This document shows positions 10,829 to 20,645 of a stretch of DNA of 54,201 bases, piece by piece; position 1 is the stretch's first letter, and every line of letters begins with the position of its first letter. Made by a program: the position numbers and the translations under genes. The stretch is from Actinomortierella ambigua (taxonomy: Eukaryota > Mortierellomycota > Mortierellomycetes > Mortierellales > Mortierellaceae): positions 22,983-77,183 of the forward strand of contig JAAAJB010000093.1 of NCBI GenBank assembly GCA_016098155.1, written 5' to 3'. The notes beneath the pieces are model-generated. The model searched no databases. It was not told the origin of the DNA and worked only from the letters and a program-made list of their open reading frames with translations.

Positions 10829-12230
10829 ATGGCAAAATACGAGGAACTCGACGTCCGGGCAACTGGTGACCTGCAGGACCTGGAAATGGCTGGTAATAGC
10901 CCTCACTACATCATCTCCATGGCTCGCAAGGGAATGCGTGGACTTGAACTCAATTCTTTCACACCTCTGAGGGGGGCTTTCGTTCTTCACCTGCCCCTTT
11001 GCCTTGATATTCGGAGACGTGGATGAGGCATCATTCACACCGCTTCCCCGGGCAGGATACCCAGTGGATTTTATGACCATGGGTGTTGAGACATTGGACT
11101 CCTCGCGGAAGAACATCGCTTCTGGAATAACGATGGCATATGCGCAAATCAGCCAGTCTCATACTGTATCGCTTCCAATCGCTATTTTTCTTTCTCACTC
11201 GTACAATAGACTCTCAACCAGAGATCACTATCCGGCGAAAGGGCCGTGGTTTCCAGAGCGGAGGTATTATATTCGAGCCTAGAAAGTAGCGGTTGTGCAT
11301 GTACCTTGCTTCTTGTCAAGATCGAAAAAAATCAGCGCTTTCTGACTGTCTCTCCATTTTTTTTGTGGTCACCTTTCTCTGGATTATAGAGCAACGCGGC
11401 GATGGCGTTCATGGAAGTGAATTCGACAAACTGAGCTCGGTAGACAGCGCTGCAGGACGAGCACAAAAGTGTATGCCATCTTTGTGATTTACTTTTGAAC
11501 ATTAGTTTGAGCCTCCAACATCGGTGGAAAAAGTGGATATCATTGGTTTGCAATCGCATAACAGTTCAATCGTCTCACGCACGCGGCCTTCTATTTTTTT
11601 TTCATTTAGCCATTGAGGGCTGGATTGTATTGATCACAGGCGTTCATGAGGAGGCAACAGAGGAGGATATCAGCGACAAGTTTGCAGACTTTGGTCCTAT
11701 CAAGGACCTTCATCTCAATCTTGATCGCCGAACAGGATTTGTCAAGGTATTGCATCTCTGGAGGATAGAAAGGAGAAGAAAAGACGGAGAAAAAAATAGA
11801 AATCAGGACCACAAAGGAGTGGACAAATGCATGGAAGGGCATGGGTCGAACCTTGCACGAGTGGTTCATGAGAAAAGTTGGAATGGTGAAGAGGCAAGCG
11901 GATAGGAGCGAATCAACCCAAAAACCCAAAGAAAAAAAAACACCGGTGCCAACAAAGAGCTTTTCTTTTTTTTTTTTCACCCTTTTCGTGACTTAGGGCT
12001 ACGCGCTGGTAGAATACGACAATTTTGAGGAGGCCCAGGAGGCGATCAAGACAATGAACGGCGCCAAGCTCCTCGGACAGACCCTTGAGGTCGATTTTGC
12101 ATTTGTAAAGTCGGCAAACGAGGACCGTGGCCGGAGGGCAGGAGGCGCAGGAGGATTTACATCACGCAGCCGAGGTGGTTATGGTGGCCGTCGATCAGAT
12201 CGTCGTTCCGTTAGTCCGTCGCGTCGCTAA
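10829..12230 (+). CDS. RBM8A: RNA-binding protein Y14 (RBM8A), exon-junction-complex core
   Basis: Best model: exons 10829-10892, 11210-11263, 11390-11470, 11610-11746 and 11997-12230, giving 189 residues with all phases consistent. The start ATG has a strong context (gccATGG). Exon 2 codes the conserved KGRGF motif, exon 3 ends in AQKS and exon 4 begins IEGW, matching the PQRSVEGW junction of animal Y14. The RRM follows ([22 protein letters not shown]1 KGYALVEY), then an Arg/Ser/Gly tail ([11 protein letters not shown]). Y14 pairs with Mago and is deposited upstream of exon junctions, with roles in mRNA export, localisation and decay. The 317-nt first intron is long, and an extra exon near 11018 cannot be excluded, so the first 22 residues are least certain. 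A polyadenylation signal follows the stop closely. Confidence 0.9.
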
Positions 12231-12321
12231 TATGGAATAAAAAAATAAAGAAGGAAGGGAAAGCGGGAAAGATTGCGACTGGAGATCGCCCCCGAGGTTA
12301 GAGGAAGAGTACGTCGCCAAA

Positions 12322-12347
12322 GCACACACACACACACACACACACAC
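12322..12347. repeat. (CA)n microsatellite
   Basis: Thirteen CA dinucleotides in the 365-bp convergent gap between the Y14 stop and the stop of the minus-strand gene at 12596. Nothing else recognisable lies in that gap. Confidence 0.9.
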
Positions 12348-12595
12348 TACTGTCTTCTCCCACACCATCGTCGACCCTACTCTACCTCACTCTTGCCAAC
12401 ACATAGCCACTCCGTATTTTGCACCAAATATGCTTCTCTCCTTCTTTCTTTTACTTTTCCCTTGTACATTGTACTACGTCAATTCTCCAAGTATATAACT
12501 TCCAAAAGTCAACATGCTGTATCAACAAAATCACTTTTTTTCCCTGGGAAAATGTAGGAAATGCATTTCACAATTTTTTTTTGGCAGTTGGTTTA

Positions 12596-13213
12596 CTAAT
12601 GGTGGTCAAGGGCGGCGAGCAAATCAACAGCAGTGCCGACTACCTCGATCGCTTGCTCGCCCGTTTCGCCACGATCATCGTCTTTATCATTCTTGTCATT
12701 TTTGTCATTTTTGGAGCTTTCACCGGAAAGAGGAATAGGATATTGATTGGCAGGAGGAAGGGTTGTGTATCGTGGTAGAGGAGGGCAATACACGTTGGAT
12801 TTTCCTCTGGCAGAGTCTGGGATGGCAAAGGGGTCGCTTGTAAAGTTGTGGGATTGGTTGTTGTGGTTATCGCCAATGTCATTGTTGTGGTCGTTGTTGT
12901 TGCCATCGTCATTGCTCTTCCCTTCTCCATAGATCCATATGGAGGTATGGTCATCCGCTGTATCCTTGTCTACATCCTGGTCCACGCTCTCAAGTGCCAC
13001 CACCTCTGCGGTAAGAAGGTGGAAGCCAATAGGCTCGCCAAACGACTTGTCGGGGCCTACGAGATGCAATGGCAGCGGCTTCGTCTCGGTCACCTTGGCA
13101 TGCTCTGGACATTCTCTGTTTCTGCAGGCAAGGAAGCAACAGCAGACAAATATGATCGCTCCCATGATGGATAAAATGCCTTCTATCCCCAGCAGTGCGT
13201 CGTCCAGCGACAT
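12596..13213 (-). CDS. single-pass membrane protein with Asn/Asp-rich and PLPRYT tail
   Basis: ATG-initiated frame of 205 residues; the open frame upstream begins only with TTG. Residues 1-7 are followed directly by a membrane segment (about 8-29, ILSIMGAIIFVCCCFLACRN) with four juxtamembrane cysteines, possible palmitoylation sites. The long C-terminal side has an Asn/Asp/His-rich run, then CPPLPRYTTLPP, then Lys/Asp repeats (KNDKNDKNDKDDD). There is no cleavable signal. With so short an N-terminus the tail should be cytosolic, though charge flanking is only moderate. No known family is recognised. It belongs to a minus-strand run of similar small membrane proteins (14696, 17228 and 20143 starts), with which it shares a Pro-x-Tyr-Thr motif. 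Confidence 0.62.
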   Translation of the reverse strand: MSLDDALLGIEGILSIMGAIIFVCCCFLACRNRECPEHAKVTETKPLPLHLVGPDKSFGEPIGFHLLTAEVVALESVDQDVDKDTADDHTSIWIYGEGKSNDDGNNNDHNNDIGDNHNNQSHNFTSDPFAIPDSARGKSNVYCPPLPRYTTLPPANQYPIPLSGESSKNDKNDKNDKDDDRGETGEQAIEVVGTAVDLLAALDHH

Positions 13214-14387
13214 TGTGGGAAGGTGGATGATATGTGTGTGTTGTTGCCTAAAACGAGAGAAAGACGAGGAGGACAAGGGTGCAGGAGGACAAAGAGGACA
13301 ACGGAGGCGGGAGGGCTAGGAGAGCAAGGATGAAGAATGCAATGAGAGAATGCAATGCCTCATTGCTTCCGTCCTCTTGGCTTTCCCCATTCGACGCCAA
13401 AGGCTATGTTGGCCAGATCTACACATACAAGAGGGCAAAATTTAGGTTAGGATGCTGGGTTGAAATGCGAGGAAAAATCGAGCAGAATACAAAGACATCC
13501 ATGGCAGAGCCCACCCTTGTCAGCCCTGGGATGAATGGCGAACAGGGTGAACGAGTCAAGAAAAGCTTTTGTGGAGAGAAGCTAGAACGACAGAAAGGGA
13601 CAGGGCTATGAACATGCATGGTTGCCAGGTACAAGTCGGCCGGTTCAGAAAAGGTCTTATCTTGCTGCGTCCCGTGGGTGGTTGTCAGGGGCTTTTTCTT
13701 TGACCTGGCGCGCCACGCATTTGAAACAGTACCCATGGCCACGGTCGTGAGCCCCTTTCAACAACGTCAAGGTGTACTCAAAGTCATCCATCGCGAAATG
13801 GATTCATCCATAGCGTGCATGCATTCATTCAATCGTGTAGGAAAGGCTGAAGAAGCAAGGAAGGCACAAAGGGGGAAAAAAATGCCGGAGCAAAAGTGAA
13901 CTGGAAGAAGACATACATGTATGTACAATACAAAATGAAGAGCCTGCTGCTTATGAACGCCCTCGATGCTTTTATGTTTAAACGTCAGAGTCAACGAACA
14001 AGTCAGAATGCAGGGTGCACACAGCTGGGCGACGGTGGCCGTGGTATCCAACATTAGCCGCTCTCGGGGGCTATGGAGGTAGTGCAGCGAGGATATTCAT
14101 CGGTACCTGGCGTGGTACTCCGAGAAATTGAACCTACCACCAACGACAGATACACGCTTAGCAAGGCAGCACAGCACATACGAGGCAAAGACACGATTCG
14201 TCTAGTATCCGTGCCCACATGCCTGCACGTGTTTATCCCTTCGTGACAAGCCCTAGATAGAAATCATTTCTTTGGTGACTCTAATAGACACTTGGACACC
14301 ATGCCGTATGCTCTGGTGTTTATTCAGTACTGTACAATTTTGAGGAAGGTGAAGGGTATTAACGTGCGTTTCGTGGTGTGAAGGGTG
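13214..14387. other. intergenic, no gene supported
   Basis: About 1.2 kb. Open frames on both strands (for example minus 13742-13419 and 14054-13767) lack domain character, signal or plausible splice partners. It includes the upstream region of the 13213 gene and the 3' side of the 14696 gene. Confidence 0.5.
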
Positions 14388-14696
14388 TTATGCAACTGGA
14401 GAGGGAGAAGAGTTTACTGCCTGTGTGGAGAGCGTTGGTGTCGGGAAAGCGACTCCTCCGACATAAGAAGGCGGTCGTGAGACTGGCTCCTGGTCGACAT
14501 TGTGGGAATCTACATGGATGGTGTAGAGTGGGAGTGGGTCGATTGTATCCTCTACGTTGACGTTGGGTTCAGCTCGCGGCCGGGACCGGAAGAAGTTTGA
14601 CAGTTTTTTGTCTCTGACAAACAGTCCCCATAGGTGTGCCAAGACTATGACAACGATGACAACGCAGAAGACGATCGCGATCACAAGGGCGCTCAT
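14388..14696 (-). CDS. small single-pass membrane protein with PPxY motif
   Basis: ATG-initiated 102-residue frame. The membrane segment starts at residue 2 (SALVIAIVFCVVIVVIVLAHL), followed by a basic stretch (RDKK, RSRPR) that by the positive-inside rule puts the C-terminus in the cytosol. The tail contains DPLPLYT and the classical WW-ligand form RPPSY. No family is recognised. It is short, but composition and architecture match its minus-strand neighbours, which supports it being real. It may act as a membrane anchor for WW-domain partners such as Nedd4/Rsp5-type ligases; that is inference from the motif. Confidence 0.55.
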   Translation of the reverse strand: MSALVIAIVFCVVIVVIVLAHLWGLFVRDKKLSNFFRSRPRAEPNVNVEDTIDPLPLYTIHVDSHNVDQEPVSRPPSYVGGVAFPTPTLSTQAVNSSPSPVA

Positions 14697-15872
14697 GGGA
14701 TGTGTGTGTGGACTGCAGCGATGAAAGTAGAAGTGTAATAAAAAGAAGTCTATGCGAGACGAGGGTTCGCTCGTACTTTATATGAGTGTAGGAACGGCCG
14801 TTTTACATTATCTCTGTTGGCTGTTGTTGATTTCTAATGCGAGATGAGAGCGGCGGTGTAAGGACCAGAAGGTTACGATGGTTATCGCGTTGAGATTGGG
14901 ACACTATGGGAATGATGAATAGACACACACAAAGGCGTGAATCCTAACACTACAGCCCAGGTTGTGTGCGGGTATTTCACATAGTAGCATGTTGAAGCTT
15001 TTCTCGTGCAAAGTTCAATTGGATACTAAAAGCAGATAATCTTTGGATGCCAATGGCGAGAAATAGTGGCGAGAAAGGCATCGAATGACTCGGAGATTAC
15101 GCGGAGCCTATGTAAAATGTCAGCATTGTGTCGATCTTGCTGTGTATGATAGTGCTTGTACGTATTTATGGCGCGCATTGAGAAGGTGGATATTGAACGT
15201 GGTCACAGAGACTATTAGGCTCCTGGGCTATAGTGATAACTATCATAGGAAACCATGTTGCATTTTCGATCGCATGATTAGAGGGCTCGATGTTGGAAAG
15301 TACCAATACCCACGACGATCGGTGTATCCCGCTGCTCTGCCCATCTTTTGGCCGGATTTGATAGATTGTTCTGCTGGCGTGGCCGAGCGTCCCATGAAGA
15401 AAAAGAGACATGAAATAAACTGTTCCTGCACTCCTGCAGATGCCAAAAGGATACAGTTTTGGCGAATGGGGGAGGGAGAATCGTCAATGGCACCTTGTTT
15501 TTGCCAGAGAAGGATCGGACTCGATATCTATGTACATTGACAGGCATTGTCGAAGACACAGCTACATAGCTTTGCTCGAATGCCTTCTCACTTCCCAATT
15601 ATTCCCATGACCTCTTCCTACCCGCCAGTGTATTGACTCAGACACGGTATGAAAGAGCTAAATCCTTAACTATTGGCGCGATCGGCACTAGAGTCGAGGA
15701 ACCTAAGCGTGCGGAAGAATAACATCATGGAACCTCGGTCATTTGCGCTAAAGGGAGGACGTTGAAAGCAAAAACAATATCCTCGCACTATAGATTGATA
15801 TACACGTTGGAACAGTCTTTGCTGTTTGATCTTCAGCACCATCATGATCATGGGAGATAGAGCGTGTTTTTA
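14697..15872. other. intergenic, one unassigned ORF
   Basis: About 1.2 kb. The only sizeable ATG frame is 15085-15540 on the plus strand (151 residues, Cys- and Arg-rich, no recognisable domain). I cannot support it as a gene. No promoter or repeat signal stands out. Confidence 0.4.
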
Positions 15873-17228
15873 TTAGGGTATACTTGGTGCGGGTTGTAGC
15901 GAAGGAACCATACCACTACCGTACGAAAGACGATTAGGGTCTACAGAGATCGAAGTATGACGTTGCCGATGAATGTTCGTATGTGTTCCAGCCAGGAATG
16001 CGGGATAAGGAGTAGCGATTGGTGGCGGGAGAGGTGGGTATAGCGAGGGGGTGGCTGGTGGTGGCTGTAGAGACGGGTAGAGAGAAGAGGTGGGTGTAGT
16101 AATCATTAGTGGAGGAGCTGAGGAAACAACAGAAGAAGGAGATGATGATTGTAGAGGGTACAGTGCGCCTGGGAAAATGGTCGAAGGCTGAATGGTTGTG
16201 ATAGAGGGATAGAGCGAGCTTGTTGGTGGAGTCGCAGTGGGTGCTGAGCACGACAGCACTGGAGAAACTGATGGATAGAGAGGTTCTAATATAGGGGAAG
16301 GTGGCACTGCCAATGGCAATGGCGATGGTGGTCGAGGTGTGTAGTAATACGGATACAAGATACTTGGGGTGATGGATGGGGCTGCTGAGTTTGATGGTAT
16401 CCTGTTACTGCTGCTCTGTATCGTGGCTGCAGATATGGGCGCTAATGTAGATTGTGCGTGCGAAAACGATAACAATACTGGTGCAGGTGCTGGTGTAGTT
16501 GGCAAGGCTGTCGCACTCGTCATCACATGAAATGCTGTTGCTGTTGTTGCTGCTGTTGTTGTTGCTGTAGATGTTGTTGTCGCTGCTGATGTTGCTGTTG
16601 ATGTTACAGCTATTGCTGCCGCTGTCGCTGCTGCCACTGCCGTCGCTGTCGTCTCAACAGTCAGATCGACTGGCACATGGGAGGGAGGAGCAGCTGCAAG
16701 GGTCACAGTCATGGGAGCCAAGGCAACTGCGGGTGCCGGGCTTAGAGTGCTGATGCGGAGCTCTGGATACAGAGTGTATGGTGGGACAGGGTTGGCGAGC
16801 GCCTCTTGCTGGTCGTCGATCACCAAGTTCCTGTCGTGACCATGACCCTCTTCTAGCTGTCGCACTGTTGATGGTGGAGGATGGGGCCGAGATTGTGGTG
16901 GAGACGACGGCGGTTGTGGTATAGATTGGCGGACATGGATGACGACAGCTGCTGGAAAGGCATTGGTGAATGGCTGTGAGGTTTGCACCATGTGTTGTTG
17001 TGAGTTGGACCGCTCAGCTTGGTGCTGGCTTGAGTGTTGACGGCGACGGATGTATAGGCACCATACCAATAGAATAAGGAGAAGGGCCCCTAATACAGGG
17101 GCAACAATGTAGGCTATCATTTGTGCTTCGTCTTCATCCGGCACAAGAAGGTCTTGTGCCGTAACAAGAACGAGGAAGGAGAGGAAGACCGACGATTTAT
17201 TCCAGATAGACGATCTGGAGCGGTTCAT
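15873..17228 (-). CDS. signal-bearing single-pass protein with long Pro/Thr/Ala and LYP-repeat tail
   Basis: 451 residues. The ATG at 17228 is preferred over the open frame upstream, which starts with TTG, because it begins a good signal peptide (residues 1-25, ending VLVTAQ). A tiny acidic ectodomain (about 10 residues) leads to a membrane helix at about 37-60, then IRRRQ, which places the remainder in the cytosol. The tail holds PVPPYTLYPE, a Thr/Ala-rich low-complexity block (about 200-260), and at least six LYP repeats of the kind SSLYPS or EPLYPS mixed with PPP runs. No known family is recognised. The architecture (stub ectodomain, one helix, Pro-Tyr tail) resembles animal WBP1/VOPP1-type WW-binding membrane proteins by layout only. 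Confidence 0.7.
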   Translation of the reverse strand: MNRSRSSIWNKSSVFLSFLVLVTAQDLLVPDEDEAQMIAYIVAPVLGALLLILLVWCLYIRRRQHSSQHQAERSNSQQHMVQTSQPFTNAFPAAVVIHVRQSIPQPPSSPPQSRPHPPPSTVRQLEEGHGHDRNLVIDDQQEALANPVPPYTLYPELRISTLSPAPAVALAPMTVTLAAAPPSHVPVDLTVETTATAVAAATAAAIAVTSTATSAATTTSTATTTAATTATAFHVMTSATALPTTPAPAPVLLSFSHAQSTLAPISAATIQSSSNRIPSNSAAPSITPSILYPYYYTPRPPSPLPLAVPPSPILEPLYPSVSPVLSCSAPTATPPTSSLYPSITTIQPSTIFPGALYPLQSSSPSSVVSSAPPLMITTPTSSLYPSLQPPPATPSLYPPLPPPIATPYPAFLAGTHTNIHRQRHTSISVDPNRLSYGSGMVPSLQPAPSIP

Positions 17229-17927
17229 TCCGTATTCTGCGAGGATGGTGGCCAAAAAAGGGGGGGGGGGGGAAGGAAGTGTTGAGTGAGAGGATGTGTT
17301 TATGAGAGAGAGGGAAGAGAAGAGAGGAGGAGGGACGATGGGTGGTTCTCTTCAGTACCAAGAGCAAAGAGGGAGAGGAAAAGAGTTTAAAAGAGACAAA
17401 CGACAATAACAACAAAGTGCGACCCCCATCCTCTCCTCTTCTCTCCTCTTCTTTGGATCACGGTAGGCTTTTATTTGCAAGAGGCTTTTCTAACGCCCAG
17501 ACATTGTGCAACGAGAGAGGAGCACGGAGAGGGTCACTGGGCAACAGCCTTGCATTCAGCGCATTTTCTTCTTTTGCGAGACATGGATCTGAGAACCAGT
17601 GCAGGATGGGGGGTCAGTGAACAACACGATCTGCTCAAGGTTAGAGTTTTGGCTGTGGTGTCAACACTTTCAAGCTCATGTTAAGGGAAAATTTTTGCCC
17701 TCGGGGAGGGGTGGAAAGGGAGTGCTGAAGATCCAGGGCTGTTGTTTTTTGCTCAACCTTGTTCCCACAAGTTGCGGCAATGGATGTACAGCACTGTGTA
17801 CAGGTGTACTTGGCAAAGGCGTCTGAGAGACCAAGCATTTGGGTGCTCACCTGCAGGGAAACGAGGATTTCAGTTGCCCTCCTCCCTCTCTTCCTCCTGC
17901 TCCTCCTCCCCCGCCCCTCCCCCGCCC
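17229..17927. other. intergenic, no gene supported
   Basis: About 700 bp on the upstream side of the 17228 gene. It starts with a 13-nt G run (17260-17272) and GA/CT-rich tracts. Some minus-strand sequence (17850-17641) could be an extra 3' exon of the candidate gene to the right, but I cannot connect it. Confidence 0.4.
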
Positions 17928-18865
17928 CTATCCTGCACTTCCATATGCTGTCTGCAGCTTCACCCCCCCCTCCCTGGTTCGAACTGTGGAGGTGCGTATG
18001 GTGGACGTTGAATGGCCTTGGCTGATGTCCGGCTGTGGCAAGAGCAACACACCCCTTTGTCCCGCCGGGACTGCTCTCACGGCATTGATGACCAGGAGAA
18101 CGTGGCTGCTGCCAAGGCTTGACAAAGCTGCTAAATCGCAGGAACCATTAGCAGACACGAAACGGAAGTGCACGTAGTCTCGAATGAGAAGCCAGCCCAA
18201 CAGAAACAACCTGGAGGCACACGTATTACAGTGGCGCAAACTCAACTTACTTTCGAGGGCCACATGCCCTTTTCAAAGCCTGATCGTTTTTCTCCAGGCG
18301 CGTGTCTATAGTTTGCGGCAGTGCAATGTCTGCCCACTTTGAGAGAAATGGTAGTACATACCACGAGGCCGAAAAGTGACCGAGGCGCGACCAAAGGATA
18401 GCCTTTCGCGTGCATGCGTGCTCGTTTGCTCATCCTCCTCGAGTCTTCTTGGTCTTCCTCTGGCTCCTCTTCCTCGACTTTCTTCAAACCCTGGGGAGCC
18501 CATACTGTTTCAGGAACGCCATGCGTATGAGCTTGTGTCATCAAGATATAGTCAGGACAATCAAGTCTAAGTAAGTGGGGGAAGAAGATGAAGAAGGGAG
18601 CGCACAAATGAGCAACAGTCTATTTCCCAGTGCCCATGGGGCTAGCTTGCTTGACTACGAACTGCTTATATTCTCCATGTATTAACGCTTGCCTCTGCAT
18701 CCAGGTAATAAATAGACAGGGGGAAAAGACGCCCGTTAGAAGTAGGGACCTCTTTGCCCTGTCGCACTCGTGGACCAAAGACTTTCTACGCAGGAGGTGG
18801 GTGAAGACGGAATCCTTCGGCTGCAATGGCTGTTTACATTTCCAGCCATCTCGGATTTCATCCAT
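17928..18865 (-). CDS. candidate spliced gene, structure unresolved
   Basis: Several minus-strand blocks look like exons. One begins at ATG 18865 (MDEIRDGWKCKQ). A second, 18566-18362, has a good acceptor (CTTACTTAG) and a strong donor (GTATGT) and codes an acidic segment (KKVEEEEPEEDQEDSRR). A third starts after ACTATAG at about 18309 and ends at the donor GTAAGT. A fourth reads LFLLGWLLIRDYVHFRFVSA and is open to a stop at 17928. The third and fourth join in phase, but the second and third do not with the obvious sites. I recognise no family. It may be a real gene with an unusual splice site, or one that is decaying. Transcript evidence would decide. Confidence 0.3.
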
Positions 18866-19519
18866 TCGCAACCTTCACTTCCCCTCACTCATTCATTGCC
18901 TTTCGACCTGTCCATGGATGATTCCAGTGGACAGCCCCTTCTCATTTGGCTTCCTCCACGCTTAACCCAGGCAAGGTTCACTCGCTCGGAAAAAATGCGT
19001 TGGTGGATCTTTGTTGCTTAGCGGGTGTGTGAGTGTGTGTGTTTGCGTGTGAACACGGCCTATGACATAGACTGGTCGTTGTTGTATGTTGGAAGCACCT
19101 AGGATGGAAAAAAAAAAAGGCTAACATTCAGGTAAACGGCATTAAAGTGGCGCGTTGACAAGTTTCACTTTGGCTCGGAGAGGACAACACTCTCCGTAGA
19201 CTGAAGGACAATGATCATCCGCCGCTGTATCATGCTGGAACTGGGAAAAAGGTGGGAAAGAGGTAGAGAGTATTATTGGTGCCGTTTCCTTCAATACACA
19301 CATGGCCTTCTAGGAGGGAGAGACGGCGATGGAGATGCGGAGATGTTAACTTTGCATGTTGCCACTAAATAGGCAACTGCTCTGCCCCTCCTCCCCCAAC
19401 ACCACAGGAGCCAAACCCTGCTGGTCGTATGCATGAAGAACTTTTGATATAAATAATTATTATACATTCATGTTGACAGGGGGGGGGGTGCTTATCTAGC
19501 CTAAAGTGGTGAGAGTTGA
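18866..19519. other. intergenic, no gene supported
   Basis: About 650 bp between the candidate gene and the stop of the Gly/Pro-rich membrane protein. It contains a TG-rich tract (19023-19050) and short homopolymers. Nothing gene-like was seen. Confidence 0.45.
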
Positions 19520-20143
19520 CTATGGGCCAGGTGGGTAGGCTGCAGTGGTAGGCGGGTATGGGCTAGCAGGTGGGTACGCATTGGGCATAGGGGGGTACAT
19601 GCCGGGTTGCGGCGCGGGGGCGGGGCTGCCGTACTGAACTGGCGAGGGCGAGTATGTAGTCGAAGGCATGTATGGGCTGGGTGGTGGGTAGGTTGTGACA
19701 GGCGAAGGCGCAGCGTACGGCGAGGCCGCGACGGGAGCAACAGGCGAAGGGCTGTAAGGGGCGGGCGCAGGGCTCATGGGAGGATATGCTGCCGCTGGGG
19801 TCGGTGCAGGCGCTGGGGAAGGGATAGGCACAATCGTGGCACCGTTCGTCTTTTGTGGCTGGACAGGAACCGCGTTGGCGGTCGAGGCGGCCTGAGAGTT
19901 GCTCTTCTTGATCGCCGTGTAGCAGCACTTGAGGATGAGGATGAGGACAATAACACCAACAATGATACCAATGATGGCACCAGTCGAGAGACCCTCACAG
20001 TCCTCCTCTGTGCAGCTACCGCCACCACCGCCACCGCCACCACCACCGCGGCGGGCAGCCTCAGCTACGGGTGCGGCGTAAAGAGCGAAGAGGCAGGTCG
20101 AGGCGATCCAAAGGGACGAAGTGGAGAGGTGCGTTTTCATCAT
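19520..20143 (-). CDS. signal-bearing single-pass protein, Gly-rich stub and YPP-repeat tail
   Basis: 207 residues from the tandem ATG ATG at 20143; the longer open frame starts with TTG. Residues 1-29 form a signal peptide (ending PVAEA). The ectodomain is about 25 residues: ARR, ten glycines, then SCTEEDCEG. A membrane helix follows (AIIGIIVGVIVLILILKCC), then basic AIKKS, so the tail is cytosolic. The tail is Pro/Ala/Tyr-rich with repeated SPSP, PYxP and YPP motifs up to the end (AAYPPGP). It shares its layout with the other minus-strand membrane proteins of this block. It is divergently oriented to the first gene of the secreted array, with 502 bp between starts. Confidence 0.72.
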   Translation of the reverse strand: MMKTHLSTSSLWIASTCLFALYAAPVAEAARRGGGGGGGGGGSCTEEDCEGLSTGAIIGIIVGVIVLILILKCCYTAIKKSNSQAASTANAVPVQPQKTNGATIVPIPSPAPAPTPAAAYPPMSPAPAPYSPSPVAPVAASPYAAPSPVTTYPPPSPYMPSTTYSPSPVQYGSPAPAPQPGMYPPMPNAYPPASPYPPTTAAYPPGP

Positions 20144-20645
20144 CGTTGGTTCTCTTGAAGCAGCCGGTAGAAGAGACAAAAAGAAAAAGTCGGTGGAGTG
20201 GGGTGGATTGTTGGGAGAAAGTGACCGAGGTGAAGAAAAGCAAAAAAAAAAAAAAAAAAAAGAGGGGAGAGAGACGACATCAATACCTACTTGGTCATTG
20301 TGGTTAAGGTGGTGGGCATTAAAAGTGGCATGGGAAACAGGGCATCAGACGCACCGAAAAGCGTCCCATACGAAGAGCAATCTAGGAACAAGCCAGCTTC
20401 AGTTTGCAACTGAAAGAGTGGAATGTGAGACCTTTCTCACCTGTTGGCATTTGTCTTCCTTCTTCCACTTGCCTGCTCCCAGGCCATACCATCGTGTGTT
20501 GCGAACACAGATGTGGCCTTCGCTGTTATGCTATTAGTTCTCTTTATCTCGTCAACCATCGAGTCTCCTTCACAGGATTTGTACATATTTTATATTCTTC
20601 TGCCTTTCCCTTCTCTTTTTGTTCAGACCTCTACATAGACGCACC
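20144..20645. promoter_or_regulatory. divergent promoter region between membrane protein and array gene A
   Basis: 502 bp containing a long A-run (about 20242-20260) and a CT-rich stretch near the gene A start. The promoter role is inferred from the divergent starts. Confidence 0.4.

Noticed and set aside
11004..11282. Separate small plus-strand gene within the Y14 locus
   Set aside because: The frame overlaps the first Y14 intron and runs into the KGRGF exon in the wrong frame; better explained as intron sequence.
15085..15540. Cys/Arg-rich 151-codon ORF
   Set aside because: ATG start and fair length, but no signal, domain, repeat or neighbour logic; could be chance in AT/GC-balanced DNA.
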